Positions 16,225 through 28,249 of a stretch of DNA of 64,000 bases are shown here, in pieces. The position numbers and the translations under genes were made by a program. Every line of letters starts with the position of its first letter. Position 1 is the first letter of the stretch. The DNA lies in the NCBI GenBank assembly GCA_009602725.1, contig WELB01000045.1:707985-771984 (forward strand). The letters are read 5' to 3'. A model generated the notes under the pieces. The model did not search any database. It was not told the DNA's origin and was given only the letters and a program-made list of their open reading frames with translations. The stretch is from Spirogloea muscicola (Eukaryota; Streptophyta; Zygnematophyceae; Spirogloeales; Spirogloeaceae).

Positions 16225-16920
16225 ATTTGCTGGAGCAGAACTTTCTACTTTACTAGAACAACGAATTAGCAATCATTATAAACAATTCGAAGTTGATATC
16301 ATTGGTCGAGTTTTTTCTGTAGGACATGGGATTGCACGTGTATATAATTTATACAGGAGGCAGGCAGGAGAATCAGTAGAATTCTCTAGTGGTGTAAAAG
16401 GAATAGCTTTAAATTTAGAGACTGAAAATGTAGGAATTGTGGTTTTTGGTAGTGATACAACTATCAAAGAAGGAGACAGTGTTAAACGTACTGGATCTAT
16501 TGTTGATGTTCCAGTAGGAAAAGCTATGCTAGGGCGTATAGTTGATGCTTTAGGAGTACCTATGGATGGAAAGGGAGCCTTAAGTGCTGAGAAACGAACT
16601 CGTGTAGAAATAAAAGCTCCTGGAATTATTGCGAGAAAATCTATTCGTGAACCTATGCAAACAGGACTAAAAGCCGTTGATAGTTTAGTTCCTATTGGTC
16701 GAGGTCAACGTGAACTTATTATTGGAGATAGACAGACCGGGAAAACTGCGATTGCTCTTGATACTATTTAAATCAGAAAGAGATCAATAGTCAAGAAAAA
16801 TCAGAGAGTGAGAAGTTATATTGTGTATATGTGGCCGTTGGTCAGAAACTTTCTACTGTGGCACAGTTAGTTAAGATTCTTTCTGAAGCCGGTGCTTTAG
16901 ATTATTCTATTATTGTCAGC
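16217..16920 (+). pseudogene. atp1: Mitochondrial atp1 5' part (NUMT)
   Basis: It encodes the N-terminal about 235 residues of the F1-ATPase alpha subunit, including the Walker A GDRQTGKT, with standard code and AT-rich codon use. The frame breaks after LDTI (16771), where one T of the expected codon is missing; the protein then resumes in another frame ([20 protein letters not shown]). The insert stops abruptly at about 16920, where a truncated LINE begins. It cannot make a functional subunit and is a nuclear copy of mitochondrial DNA. Confidence 0.93.
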
Positions 16921-17400
16921 GCAAGGCTGCAAAACACGCAGACCACCGGCTGCGGACGAGTTCGTAACCCTGGCCGTGGATGTGCACGGGGCTCTTGGGT
17001 CCCAGTGGCTTGACCTGCTTGCCAGGCTTGCGTGGCGCGCTGTGGCCTGCAGGCGAGGTGAGCAGGCTGACTTCAACGTCGCTGGCTCGTTAGCCCAAAT
17101 CTACCGCATGCGACTATCCATTTCCCTTCAGCGGTCCATGGCCCACGCCTTGCACCTGCGTGCTGGCCGTGCTCTCGCTGCAGCCTCTAGATTTTGTCAG
17201 GGGGATTGTTTTCCGGCTGCTAGTCTGTCGAATTTGAGGCTCCTCACTCGTACTTGTTGAGTGGTTCATCCTACACTAAGTCTGAGATAGCACTTTTGCC
17301 CCTTCGTACTTTGGCCCCTTCGAACCTTGTCAGCTCTTTTCTGTTCCTTTTCGGGATTGAGGAGCCACTTCTTTCTACCGGTCGTTGAGAGAATAGAAGG
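16921..17400 (+). mobile_element. LINE 3' fragment, family E
   Basis: Plus-strand coding covers [20 protein letters not shown], then GEQADFNVAGSLAQIYRMRL, then RAGRALAAAS, and ends near LSNLRLLTRTC with a stop at about 17260. It is 5'-truncated and its 5' end is fused to the mitochondrial insert at about 16920. Confidence 0.75.
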
Positions 17401-17890
17401 CGCGCGGTAAGTACATTGAGAATCTTCTGCCTCCATTTGCAGAAGTCACGGAGCGTAGTTTCGCTATGTCTTTGCGCCTTCCCGCCCTTTCAGACGTTGT
17501 TCATTCCTTTGGGCTGGCCTCTCACAGCCATTGCCTTACATGGAAAGTGCGTTTCGATGTGCTGGCCTCTCACAGCCCAGAGAAAGAAAGTTGTTTCCAG
17601 TAGAGGCGGTGGCTGTGAGATGCCAGCCCAGAAAAACAAATGAACAAAGGTTCAAAGGGGCCAGAGAAATCCTGCTTTTCCGCACCAACCGGCCATGCCA
17701 GAGCCGCGGTATGACTGCTGCTTCTGGATCTAGTCCGGGTGCCTCTCTGCCAGCTGCGAGTCACTCCGACTTGCTGCTGCTAATTCGTGGGTTCTAAGCT
17801 CCCATTTGTGGCAGTCTCTTGCATAGCTGTGCGGCTTAGGCGTCTTTGGGCTCTTTGGACCTTGTCCACTTTCTGGAGGACCAGCAGACC
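17401..17890. mobile_element. Cluster of LINE 3' ends (hairpins and family D)
   Basis: At 17518-17585 two plus-oriented GGGCTGGCCTCTCACAGCC-type hairpins occur. At about 17605-17640 a minus-oriented one follows (GGCTGTGAGATGCCAGCCC). From about 17680 a plus-oriented family D end gives SDLLLLIRGF, a stop near 17797 and the GCTCCCATTTG 3' UTR. Confidence 0.55.
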
Positions 17891-18649
17891 ACTATCGCCT
17901 CGGCATGTCAGACGCATGGCGGCATACAGATTTCTACCTCACTCAAGAATTAGCCGCACAGTGACACAGATAGCACAGGCTGTCTTCACTAGCCTCATAG
18001 TCGGAAAAGCACAGGCTCCGCCCTCTCTCAGAGAGTGATAGCACATAGCTAGGACGCACCGGAGTTGCGGACGCCTCAGAGCCAGAATTTGGATCTAAGT
18101 TCGACATGCCCGGGCACCCTTTTTTGCAGGGAGTGCGCCGAAGGCGCACAAGGCTGAGTCTGTTGGTTCCTCAGCCAAATTCACCAATATACCAGATTAC
18201 AGCATTTGGTAGAGTGCTTTCCCAGCCCATATCGCTGATCCACAGTATGACAACATCAACATGCATAGCCCAAGCTGAACCTGCTGAACCTCTATAAGCC
18301 AGGACCTTGTTTTCCAAACTTTGGTCTACCGTTGTCGTACCTGCAGCCGCATTTTTGTGTAAGCTCCCAGCAGGCTCTGCATATCACTTTCATCAGGGTG
18401 CGCCTCACTTTACTACGTGCCATGTGGATGTTGGCAACGTGTGACCGGACAGAAGGTGGCTTAGCAACATATTTGCCCGGTCGCCACCTCTGCAATGGAG
18501 GTTGCGATGCGTGGAAGCCCTAACGACCTGCCCTTCTAAAGTTGGACGCACTTATACAGGAGACGTGAGCTGCCTCCTAGGTAAATGGGTCCTGCTGATG
18601 AACCTGATCGCGACCAATCAGTACTGCACAACAGATACCAGATGAGCAA
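17891..18649. other. Intergenic region without recognised gene
   Basis: Short frames only. There are no splice-supported exons, no tRNA-like sequence and no clear repeat. It includes the 3' UTR of the VPS28 gene. Confidence 0.4.
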
Positions 18650-19788
18650 CTAAGAGGACTTAGGGAGGGAGTTCATGAAGGCTGTATAGGACGAGTCCAA
18701 GTCGAAAGCAAGCTGTCGAGCTTGCCCTTCTGTTAGCTCGTCCGAGGCCGACATCCGATTGAATCTTGACAACCATTCCCTCCCCTGGCATGTGGCATAC
18801 AAGCTTGTCTCAGATAGACTCATTAAAGTGTGGCAATCAGCAGCCTGAGGACTAAATTGACGACAAAGGGACAGACTTGTCACAGATGCATGGCACCCAC
18901 CTTGACCTTGCCTTCAAAATCAGCTGGCAGTTGTGGAACACGATTCAATGATCCGACAAGGTCTGTCAAGTGAGGAAATATTTGGTCGACAGCAACCATG
19001 TTGAGCTTGAGCAGATCCATGGTAGTAATGAAATGTTGCACAGTCTCTGCAACTGCAGAAGCAGTATTATCCGAACTGGCCGCTTTATGTTCCACAGTCG
19101 CTGGGATGCCAGACACCAGCAATCTGTGTCCCACAGAAAAATCCATAATTAGTGTTTCGCGAGTCAACGACTGTAAATTTGCTCTGCACGGTAATAAGAG
19201 AGAAGAGAAAATAAAATATGATGAGGAGGCAAACTTCCAATGGAAAGGTTCGGGCTCTGACCTATTCACAGCAGCAGGGCAGTCCATCTTATATGCAGCC
19301 ATAAAGCGCTCTACATCCGGAACAGTATCCTGCCCAAGAGAACCGAGATGGTTTTGTCAACAAAGGAGTCATGAGGAATGAATGTTGCAGGCAATAATAT
19401 TCTGCACGATGAACGAGAAACTACCTTTAGGGTTGTTCTAAGGGTCTTGAACTGCGTGATCAACTTCAAGCAGGCAGGCTCGTAGTCCTTGGCACTGATA
19501 TCGTCCCTGACATACGCTTTCTCCAGCTTCTCTGCACTGCCAGAAAGGATCACAACAGCAGGCTGTAGTCTTCATAGACAATCCCGTCAATGGCCATCGC
19601 AGCTCCGAGTCGAAGTCTGCGCAGGCAGGCGGTCAGCAAGCAGAGGCCAAGCGGAGCTGCACACCTGTGGTCTTGATGATGGCATACAGGTCAGCAAAGT
19701 TCTCATACATCTCCCGCTCCTTCTTGTCTGACCAGAGCTTTACCTCCCGCAACTCCGCCGCCAGAATTGAGCCTGCGGCCATGGCCAT
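18650..19788 (-). CDS. VPS28: VPS28, ESCRT-I subunit
   Basis: Five GT-AG exons on the minus strand: 19788-19665, 19531-19425, 19329-19262, 19123-18901 and 18784-18650, giving 218 residues, typical for VPS28. It shows the N-terminal core motif LWSDKKEREMYENFADLYAI, then EKLEKAYVRDDIS, the linker DCPAA and the C-terminal four-helix domain (FITTMDLLKLNMVAVDQIFP, DFEG, MSASDEL, QLAFDLDSSYTAFM). VPS28 bridges ESCRT-I to ESCRT-II in multivesicular-body sorting. A second in-frame ATG lies two codons downstream of the first, so the start may be 19782. Confidence 0.95.
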
Positions 19789-20845
19789 CGGAGTGGGGCC
19801 GGCGAGCGCGCCAAATCTGCTGGAAGCCCGGGAATGCTTTCGTCCGAAGCACGCTGGCTCGAGTGGCGGCCAGGGTCACGAGCTCCGGACTGCAATTGAG
19901 ACCGCGGCGGCGAGCGGCCGCGACAAGCTGCCGGGCTTTGCGTGTTGGAGCGACGCCGCGGAGGCGATGGCGGCGGCCCAAGGCGCGGAGCTGGCGGCTG
20001 TGCAGTCGGCGAGGGGGCCCCCGCGACTCGAGGTGGACCAAGCGGCTTCTCCACGTCGGCAATGGCGGACGCCGGCCCACTGAGGCGGGACAGGAACTTG
20101 CGCGTCAGGGCGCGACCTGCGTGTACAGCGGGAAAAGTCTTCTTGTAGAATACATGAAAACGCCACTCGTTGGTCCTCCATCAGGTTTATATGTGCTCAC
20201 TCGCTGGTACTGACGCCCCCTTTCAGCCTGCATACAGTCGATTCACACAGATCTCACGCTCCTCAGCCCCCTTGCATAGGCTTCGTTCATGTAGCCCCAA
20301 CATCTGCAGCAGCTTTTGCCTGAGCTTTTTGCACTCTTTTTGCCTGAGTTCATTGACTTGATCCGGCCTCCCTCCCAGTTAACGCGCACCGCGCGCGCGC
20401 CTTCTCCTTTCGTCGCCTTCGTCCGAAGACATCGATCGGAAGATCACGGCCACTGTCGCGACCACCGAGGCCAGCGGAAGCGCGCGGCGGCTCCTCTGAC
20501 GACCGGATGCGACCACTGGACCACGCGACGGCGCCAAAAGCCGTCTTGGTGCTGGCCCTTGCTGGGGCGCCGATGGCCACGCTGACATCTGCTGTTCTTC
20601 CTGCGACCACTGCCGTGTCGTGCTGCCTCCAGTCCTTGCGGCGGCGACTTGTGAATGGCAAGGGCCAGTGAGCTGCCCTAGCACGGCAAGCCCCGCGTTC
20701 CTGAGCTTGCATTCGGCATGGCTGTTTTCGCCGTCGTGTTGGCCGTTCTTCAAGCGAGCTGCTTCTGTGCATTCAGGAACGAGCCTCAAATCTCCAAGAA
20801 GCACCCCAATACGGACGCACTTGTGACTACTGGCCAGCACGGTGC
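19789..20845. other. GC-rich spacer with one LINE end
   Basis: The promoter side of VPS28 (19789-20100) is GC-rich. From about 20150 to 20430 lies a plus-oriented LINE 3' end (GLYVLTRWY-stop at 20211, UTR ending CGCGCGCCTTCTCC). The rest, to 20845, is GC-rich sequence upstream of the endonuclease III gene, without a supported exon. Confidence 0.45.
20150..20430 (+). mobile_element. LINE 3' end, family A/C-related
   Basis: It encodes SGLYVLTRWY and a stop, then a 3' UTR ending in GGCCTCCCTCCCAGTTAACG and GCGCGCCTTCTCC, homologous to the terminus of family A. It is strongly 5'-truncated. Confidence 0.55.
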
Positions 20846-23826
20846 ATGAGGCCCGCCACTGCCGTCGCCATCGCCTCCATCGTTGCTCCCGTCACTCCGA
20901 GGCTGCTGAGCGGTATGGAGTCGGTGATGAGCCGGACGACCCGCCGGAGCCTGGCTGCTAGCTTTCGAGTGGCTGCAGGTGCAAGGAGACCTTGCCCCAC
21001 AACTGCTCGTGGCCAAATGACGTGATGAGAGTTCAACTTCGTATTCCGGCTTGCACGTGCAGTTTCAAAGTATCAAAATAGATTGTAAGGTCCAAGAGCT
21101 GGCTGTTGCTGATCAGCAACCTTCACTCCTGCAGAGAATGCATCGGTGAGCCAAGAATCCCATGCTGTTTCAGTTTGCCTGCGGAGGTCTCCAAGAGGTA
21201 GGCAGCTCATGGTTCTCAAGAGCCCCTTGAAAATGTCAGTGATGACGAGAGATTAGAGCATATAGAGGAAGGTCCATGACAAAAGATGGAATTGTGTGTC
21301 CACAATCGATTGCTGTCGTCCTAGAGTTTACTGTGTACTCATAGAATCTGAAGGGCTATATATGCTGAAGCACTGAAGCTCGACCTATGTTGGACCATTC
21401 TTGAGCTGCATTTATCCTCCTTCCAGCACATCTATGCAATTTATAAAGAAGCACACCTGTGGGTGGTGCTAATAGTGCGCTGCTCTGTGAAATGTAGTGA
21501 AGAGGAAGCTCAACAGTGATGCACCAGTCAATGTCAAGTACGAGGAAGAAGTGCAGCTTGCCTCCACAGATGTTGGTCCTGTCCAGGGCTTTTCACTTGA
21601 GAACAAGGTCAACAATTTTGACCACCTGTTTTTAGAGCTCTTTGCCTGCAACTTGTAAATTTGCAAACTGGCGTGTATCTATATTTATTCGTTCATATAA
21701 AGGTCACATCTTCTGCACATCTTTTACTAGGCATTATCTTCTGCACGATTTATATACAGGCATTGGCAAATGCAATGAATATGATCGGAGGAGCAAACAG
21801 TGAAGTCAAGCTTGAAGCTGCTACTCCTCTGGAAGACCCCACCCCAAGCAACAGTACAGTGACAGGTACAAAGAGTATGTATGGTCAGATATCACCCTGA
21901 TTTACTATATGACATGCTACGTCCAGCAATCTAAGATTGTTATCAAGCAAAGCATGGTGCAGTTGGTCGTGGAAAGTTAAAATAACTGCAGTAAGTGCAA
22001 TTTGTCATTTCGTCATAATGGGTGCTTGGCTGGATAAATGACAAGCCTGACCTGTCGTGTGATTGGCCTAGAGGCCAAAAATCATCTGGACTTCACTGCG
22101 GCTGTGCCGTACCTCCTGGGAAGTGGCAAGAGGTGCTTGAGACCATAAAGAGCATGCGATCGAAGAGTTCGGCTCCTGTGGACACCATGGGCTGCGAGCA
22201 AGCTGGACTTGGCCTTCTGCCTAAGGTTAGATAATTATGTGTCACTTTTGTAGAAGTAGCTGAGGAGGAGCTGGGATTATGGAGTCAAAAAACATCAGTA
22301 ACCTGCAAAAATATTTGTTGCCGACATCTAATTTCCGCTGATTGAGAGCTTCCAGGAGCGGAGATTTGCTATCCTGGTTTATGCTCTACTATCAAGCCAG
22401 ACTAGAGACGAAGTAACGCATGGTATGCCTCCAAAGTTCTCAAGCTTGCTGGATTATAATGGTTTTGGGTTTTCGAATGGCAGTGGTCAATACAGTACTT
22501 ATATTTTCACGCTATCTTCTAGGTGCTGTCCTTCGACTGCAGAAGGCAGATTTACTTAATGCTGCTGCCCTCATGTCTGCGGAAGAAAAAGGCATAAGTG
22601 AGACAATCTACCCTGTGAGTGCTTTTGTATGAGCAGTTCCGTTCTACGTACATATAGAGCTGACTGTCATAAGCTCGTACTATGCTAGCACATTCTCAAA
22701 AAGAACCAGTCATGATAGATTGGAGTATATCATCTGCAGAGATTGACCACTTCTGCATTTTCTACATCTATGACATGAAGATTAGTGTCATCAGTGACAC
22801 CCATATGCTGATTGTGTCAAGGTTGGGTGACCTTTCAGGTAGGATTTTATTCACGCAAGGGGGTCTATCTGAAAAAGGTTGCAACAGTGTGCTTTGAGCT
22901 TCATGGAGGAGATATACCACCTACCTTTGATGGGCTTATGACGCTTCCAGGGGTTGGGCCTAAAATGGCCCATCTGGTAAAGCTGGCTGCTTGATCCAAC
23001 ACTCTCACGTATGCCACAGAAACGACTTCTGCTTAGTCGTGACACTAACCTTCGCATACGTTCTGAGGATGTGATGCTGATAGTGTTGCTTTGGTAAACA
23101 TGGTCAACATAGTTTCTGACAAGCTTGTCGAGACTGGTCAGGTAATGAACGTGGGTTGGGAAAAGAGTGAAGGCATCTGTGTAGATACACATGTGCACCG
23201 TATCAGCAACCGATTGAGGTGGACAGCGCATGTTAATTCCAAAAGTGGCACCATGCAGGTGAGCATGACAAGGTGCTCTGGATGACTGTGAAGAATGGCT
23301 TGGTCACATCCAAGTGGCAGGTCCCAGCTCTTGAGGCCGCTTAAACCCTTGAAGCGTGAGTCATGAGCAATTGCAAGCTTTTTACTAGTACTTGTCTTGA
23401 GTCATATAATAGGGGACAAAGACACCCGAAGAGACGAGGAGTGCCCTTCAAGCTTGGCTGCCCCGCGAGCACTGGGTGTCTCTTAACCCACTCTTGGTAT
23501 GTGCATTGACTGCTCAGACATCCTCCACGTTGCCCCGGACCATACCAACTTTGTTGATCATCTTTTGAGTGCTAGCTACTTCCAATGTGGTGCATGTGCT
23601 CGAACACCCATTATACTCAGAAATGCTGTGCCGCACGATTGGTTGCCTTGGTTTCATATTAGCAATGTGATGACTTTCTCCCTTCATTCTGCAGGTGGGA
23701 TTTGGTCAGACGGTTTGCAGGCCTGTGAAACCCCGCTGTCAGATGTGCACTTTGAATGGCTTGTGTCCTTCGAGCACCCATACTACAGCTGCGGACTCGC
23801 TGGAGCCACAAACACCCTCCCTGTGA
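20846..23826 (+). CDS. NTH1: Endonuclease III homologue (DNA glycosylase/AP lyase)
   Basis: Multi-exon gene. The best-supported exons are about 22072-22229 ([15 protein letters not shown]...DTMGCE), 22356-22422 ([20 protein letters not shown]), 22523-22614, 22839-22976 (helix-hairpin-helix [10 protein letters not shown] with catalytic Lys), 23142-23258 (ICVDTHVHR with catalytic Asp), 23413-23496 ([20 protein letters not shown]) and 23695-23826 (VGFGQTVC...). The last exon has the Cys-x6-Cys-x2-Cys-x5-Cys [4Fe-4S] cluster motif. Such enzymes remove oxidised pyrimidines in base excision repair. The first exon at 20846 is an Ala/Arg/Ser/Thr-rich leader suggesting organelle import. Exons between 20950 and 22000 (including about 21498-21606 and 21770-21865) are less certain. 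Confidence 0.88.
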
Positions 23827-24506
23827 CATCCCTCTCAGTGTAATGAAGGTCAATTGCCAGGCATGGCATGCCTTTAATGACGATGCTTACAGAACACTAT
23901 TGTCTGCTAAGCAGGAAGGGTGTTGACTGCAGAACATAGCAGGATGTCATCACAATCTACAGTTTTAGGCAGACATTCACTGATACGTGATTAAAAGTAC
24001 ATGATAGCTGGGCTGTAACAGGATAGCTGGGCTGTACAACGTCTCCTAAGTGAAGTATCCTGTATGGCTAGCTCCTCGTGAAGCAAGTCTAAGAAGGGCC
24101 CAACATATAGCACTCTTTGCCAGGTGACACCGACATGCCTAATTCCAGTTTGAATTCATATTAACATGCTCAATTAGAGGGGGAATAGTTCAGACAAGTA
24201 CAGAAAGTCGCATCCTCAACAACCACAAGCCACAGTGCCTTTGGGCCAGACGAGTGATTGGAGACTGTTGACGTATGAATGCCATGCATCTTGCTTGTAC
24301 TTGACATCAAACACAGCTTCAATGGATGCCGTGAGCACGTCCTGCATCATGCTGCCATTGCGACAGGGTGTGCAGCAGAGTCCAAACACTGGAAGGAGGG
24401 GTGATGGAAAAGTCCAGTCTACATTCTTACAAAAAAACGAGCGCCCGGGAGAGCCCTGCTCGAGTTACCCCGACATCTGCATCTCCATCAAAGGCCGCAA
24501 GTGCGG
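23827..24506. other. Spacer between converging NTH1 and psbY genes
   Basis: AT-richer 3' flanking sequence of two convergent genes. A short direct repeat of ATAGCTGGGCTGTA (about 24003-24035) is seen, but no gene. Confidence 0.45.
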
Positions 24507-25172
24507 CTACTTCCTCCTACCACCCTTCCCTTGCATGTTCCTGAACTGGTTGAGGGCGGCTGGCAGGATGTTGAAGAGCACCCAGCCAACAGCGGGCCCA
24601 AGGACGACGAGGAGGATGAGGGGGCGCGCGTCCGTGTCGGCCAGCTGCATGATCTCCTGGGCGGCGGCGTCGGCCTGCGGGGCGGCGAGGAGCGAGGCGG
24701 CGGCGCCGAGGCCGACCGCGCCAGCGAGGCCCTTGGCGCTCCGCATCCGGTCGAGCTGCGACAGCGCCGGCTGGGCGATGTTGAACAGCACCCACGCAAT
24801 GGCAGGGACGAGGGCCAGGGCTAGCGCCAGGGGCCGCGAGTCGTCCGCCAGCTGCATGATCTCCTGCGCCGCGTCAGCCTGAGGGGCGGCGGCCAGCGCC
24901 GAGGCGGCAGCGCCGCCGAGGCCGACGGCGGCCAGCACGCCTCGCCTGCCGCCGGACTGCATCCGCTGCAGCTGGGCGAGGGCGCCGGGGAGAATGTTGA
25001 AGGCCACCCAGCCGACGGCGGGGCCCAGGACGAGGAGTAGGATGAATGGTCGCGCGTCGTTGTCGGCCAGCTGCATCAGCTCCTGCGCCGCCTGCGCCTG
25101 GGGCGGCGCCGCGAGCAGCGCGGCGGCTACGGCGGCGACACCGGTCCCGGTGCCGGCGGCGGCGGGCGCTCC
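24507..25172 (-). CDS. PSBY: PsbY polyprotein (photosystem II), N-terminus in gap
   Basis: The open frame runs from the gap edge to the TAG at 24507-24509. Three tandem PsbY modules are visible, each with an Ala-rich hydrophobic segment ending in an A-x-A-like cleavage site (AAPPQAQAAQ, AAAPQADAAQ, AAPQADAAAQ), then E(L/I)MQLAD, then a membrane helix (e.g. LGPAVGWVLFNILP). PsbY is a small manganese-associated thylakoid protein released from a nuclear-encoded precursor by repeated processing. Known plant precursors hold two copies; three remain here even though the 5' part is lost in the gap. The C-terminus is basic (GKGGRRK). The gene is divergent from cpn20. Confidence 0.92.
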   Translation of the reverse strand, partial: GAPAAAGTGTGVAAVAAALLAAPPQAQAAQELMQLADNDARPFILLLVLGPAVGWVAFNILPGALAQLQRMQSGGRRGVLAAVGLGGAAASALAAAPQADAAQEIMQLADDSRPLALALALVPAIAWVLFNIAQPALSQLDRMRSAKGLAGAVGLGAAASLLAAPQADAAAQEIMQLADTDARPLILLVVLGPAVGWVLFNILPAALNQFRNMQGKGGRRK

Positions 25173-25767
25173 NNNNNNNNNNNNNNNNNNNNNNNNNNNN
25201 NNNNNNNNNNNNNNNNNNNNNNNNNNNNNNNNNNNNNNNNNNNNNNNNNNNNNNNNNNNNNNNNNNNNNNNNNNNNNNNNNNNNNNNNNNNNNNNNNNNN
25301 NNNNNNNNNNNNNNNNNNNNNNNNNNNNNNNNNNNNNNNNNNNNNNNNNNNNNNNNNNNNNNNNNNNNNNNNNNNNNNNNNNNNNNNNNNNNNNNNNNNN
25401 NNNNNNNNNNNNNNNNNNNNNNNNNNNNNNNNNNNNNNNNNNNNNNNNNNNNNNNNNNNNNNNNNNNNNNNNNNNNNNNNNNNNNNNNNNNNNNNNNNNN
25501 NNNNNNNNNNNNNNNNNNNNNNNNNNNNNNNNNNNNNNNNNNNNNNNNNNNNNNNNNNNNNNNNNNNNNNNNNNNNNNNNNNNNNNNNNNNNNNNNNNNN
25601 NNNNNNNNNNNNNNNNNNNNNNNNNNNNNNNNNNNNNNNNNNNNNNNNNNNNNNNNNNNNNNNNNNNNNNNNNNNNNNNNNNNNNNNNNNNNNNNNNNNN
25701 NNNNNNNNNNNNNNNNNNNNNNNNNNNNNNNNNNNNNNNNNNNNNNNNNNNNNNNNNNNNNNNNNNN
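25173..25767. other. Assembly gap (595 N)
   Basis: It hides the 5' end of psbY (-), the start codon of cpn20 (+) and their shared divergent promoter. Long frames reported across it are artefacts. Confidence 1.
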
Positions 25768-27153
25768 GGCGTCGCCGCGCGGGCCCTCGCGGCCTCGGGC
25801 TCGGGCGCCGCCAGGGCCGCCACGGCCGTCGCGCCCAAGGTGAGTGCTCCTCGCTCCCGGAGGCCCCTCTGGCGATGACAACTCTGGCACCGCCGCCGCA
25901 TGGCCTCCAGCCCGAGGAGCCGGCAGCCGCGGCGCGGGAGTCGCCGTCGCGCGCGAGCCGCAGCTCCGTGCATTGCGGCACCCGGCCCGTCATGGAGTGC
26001 TCACGCGGCGGCTCAATGTGGGGCGTTTGCGCGTCGGCCTACGGCTCTTCTCCAGTTCAAGACGTTGACGCCGCTGGGCGACCGCGTCCTCGTCAAGATC
26101 CAGACCAAGGAGGAGAAGTCGCAGGGCGGCATCCTGCTACCCACGGCGGCGCAGACCAAGCCCCAGGGAGGTGAGGTCGTCGCCGTCGGCGACGGCCGCA
26201 CTGTTGGCGACAAGAAGGTCGCCATTGACATCCAGGTGTGCTGTCCTCAGATGGAGCTCTGCCAGCCGGCCTGGCTCCCCAGACGTGTGCATGGGCTGTC
26301 TCGGGCAGTCTAGCTAACGGAGACGCCAGAAGCCGTCGTCCTGACGCGTCCTTGACCCCACTGCGCCGTGCAGACGGGCAGCAAAATTGTGTACTCCAAG
26401 TACGCTGGCACCGAGGTGGAGTTTGACGGTGCCGAGCACCTGCTGCTCAAAGAGGACGACGTGATCGGCCTCCTGTCGTCGGACGATATTGAGGACCTCA
26501 AGCCGCTCAATGACCGCGTCCTCATCAAGGTGATGACTGGCTCGAAGGTTTCATGCAACTGGTTGTACTGTCACGTGGCCTTCTGATACCCCATGCTATG
26601 AGTGTAGCCAGAAGTCGTCTTCGTGTTTTTAAGCATGTCACACTTCTTTATGATCATGCACCTATGCCTCTGAGGCGTTTGGCTTCTGAAGCAGCTGCAG
26701 CAGAGTGCCTGGCCGAGGCATTCTCAGCAATCTCACTTTCAACTGATGAGGTCTGCGTCATTGCTTGAGCTTGAGCCCAGGTGGCCGAGGCAGAGAGCAA
26801 GACCGCTGGTGGTGTGCTGCTCACAGACAGTGCCAAGGAGAAGCCAGTGGTTGGAACGGTGTGTACCCTAGATTGCTGATAACTGCCGCCATCAACACTG
26901 GCAGGAAATGGACGCGCGGCTGCTCTGTGCCTGTGTCGTTGCTGGGTAGCTAACCGTGGCACCTGCTTGAGAGGTGCAGGTGGTGGCGACTGGCCCAGGA
27001 CCCTTGGGGGAAGATGGCTCGAGGAAGCCGCTGGATATTGCAGAGGGCAACACAGTCCTTTACTCAAAGTATGCCGGCAGCGACTTTAAGAGCAAGGACG
27101 GCACTCAATTTGTTGTCCTCCGAGGAAGTGATGTGATGGCCGTCCTCTCCTAA
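25768..27153 (+). CDS. CPN20: Chloroplast co-chaperonin Cpn20 (two GroES domains)
   Basis: Visible exons: up to 25839 (transit peptide, ARALAASGSGAARAATAVAP), 26056-26235, 26374-26529, 26781-26858 and 26980-27153. All joins are phase 0 and GT-AG. Two GroES-like domains follow one another: FKTLTPLGDRVLVKI with mobile loop KEEKSQGGILLP, then LKPLNDRVLIK with loop ESKTAGGVLLT, ending GSDVMAVLS. The tandem double domain is specific to the plastid Cpn20/Cpn21 that partners the Cpn60 chaperonin in stromal folding, including of Rubisco. The start codon lies in the gap. Confidence 0.95.
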
Positions 27154-28249
27154 ACGACAGATAGCTTCTCTCGCCGGAACTGCTCAACAAGTAGCTACCT
27201 TAAAACATCACGTGTCACACTCCATCCCAACTTCTTTTCAGAGTCGATTGACAGAGCCAATTCAAAGGGACTGCAGCAGCATTTGAAATACGCCTCCCAC
27301 ACCCTGAAAGCTGACAAGCAAACGAAAGGGTCTTTTGAAGTGAGTACAGCAACTCGTGAAGTGTCACAGTAAGCACCTCCAATAAATTTAGTTGAGGGGC
27401 ACCCTCCTCCACTGTCGATCAATTTTTGTGCATCATGAAACACTTGTATCTTTGATCATGCACAGGCCCAGGTTCTTGTTGTAGTTGCTCCCAGCTGTGC
27501 TTTGCTTGCCTAACAAGCCTGGCCAACTTGCCTTGCATAACCAAGCTTTCCATAAGACGTTACAAATGCACTCCTATCACTTGCCAGGCGGTCGAGCTCG
27601 AGTGCCTGGGATGCTGGCCAGTGGTAGCGATTCTCGCAAGTGTTCTCTTACATGTGCACACAAACAGCATATTTACAATCTTGATGAATTGTCGTCATCA
27701 TGAGCCCCCAACGGACCTTCATCCTGCTTGAACCATCTTCAGTTTGCAGAATTGAAAGCTAATGTCAGTGTGGCCTAATGGATAGTAAGCAAGTTGTAAT
27801 GTGCAGTAAGCAAGATATGTAACTGATATAATGGTGGAAGCGGGAATTTTCAAGTGAGCTCCACCGTAAGCTCTCCTATGAGTGTGGTGCCAGTGTGCCG
27901 CTGCCCAAGCGCTGCTCATCTTCGCGGTCATTGGCAGACTGCCGAGGCAAGCCTAGGAAAGTCTGCAATGGTAGGTCCCTGACATGGCAAGCATGCATCA
28001 CTCTGGTCAGTCATAGAACACCCAACAAACAGCACATGGTGCTAGCAACAAGCCTCTCAAACAACAGCACAGATGAGTACAGACGAAGGATAAGTGGTAC
28101 TCTTGAACATTCGATGACATAGTGCATCAGCAGAAAGTAATCTCAACCGACAGCAGAGAAGCTTATGACTCTGCGTGCTGCGTTGTGGTAGCAGAGGGTA
28201 TATGTGGGGACAGACTGGCAGACATACAGTCAGGGTGCCTCACCTGGAC
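27154..28249. other. Intergenic region
   Basis: Probable 3' flanks of cpn20 (+) and of the unrecognised minus-strand gene. Only short frames are seen, with no recognisable repeat. Confidence 0.4.

Noticed and set aside
24874-25993. Several frames of 260-490 codons across the Ns on both strands
   Set aside because: They run through 595 unknown bases; only the psbY and cpn20 parts outside the gap are supported.
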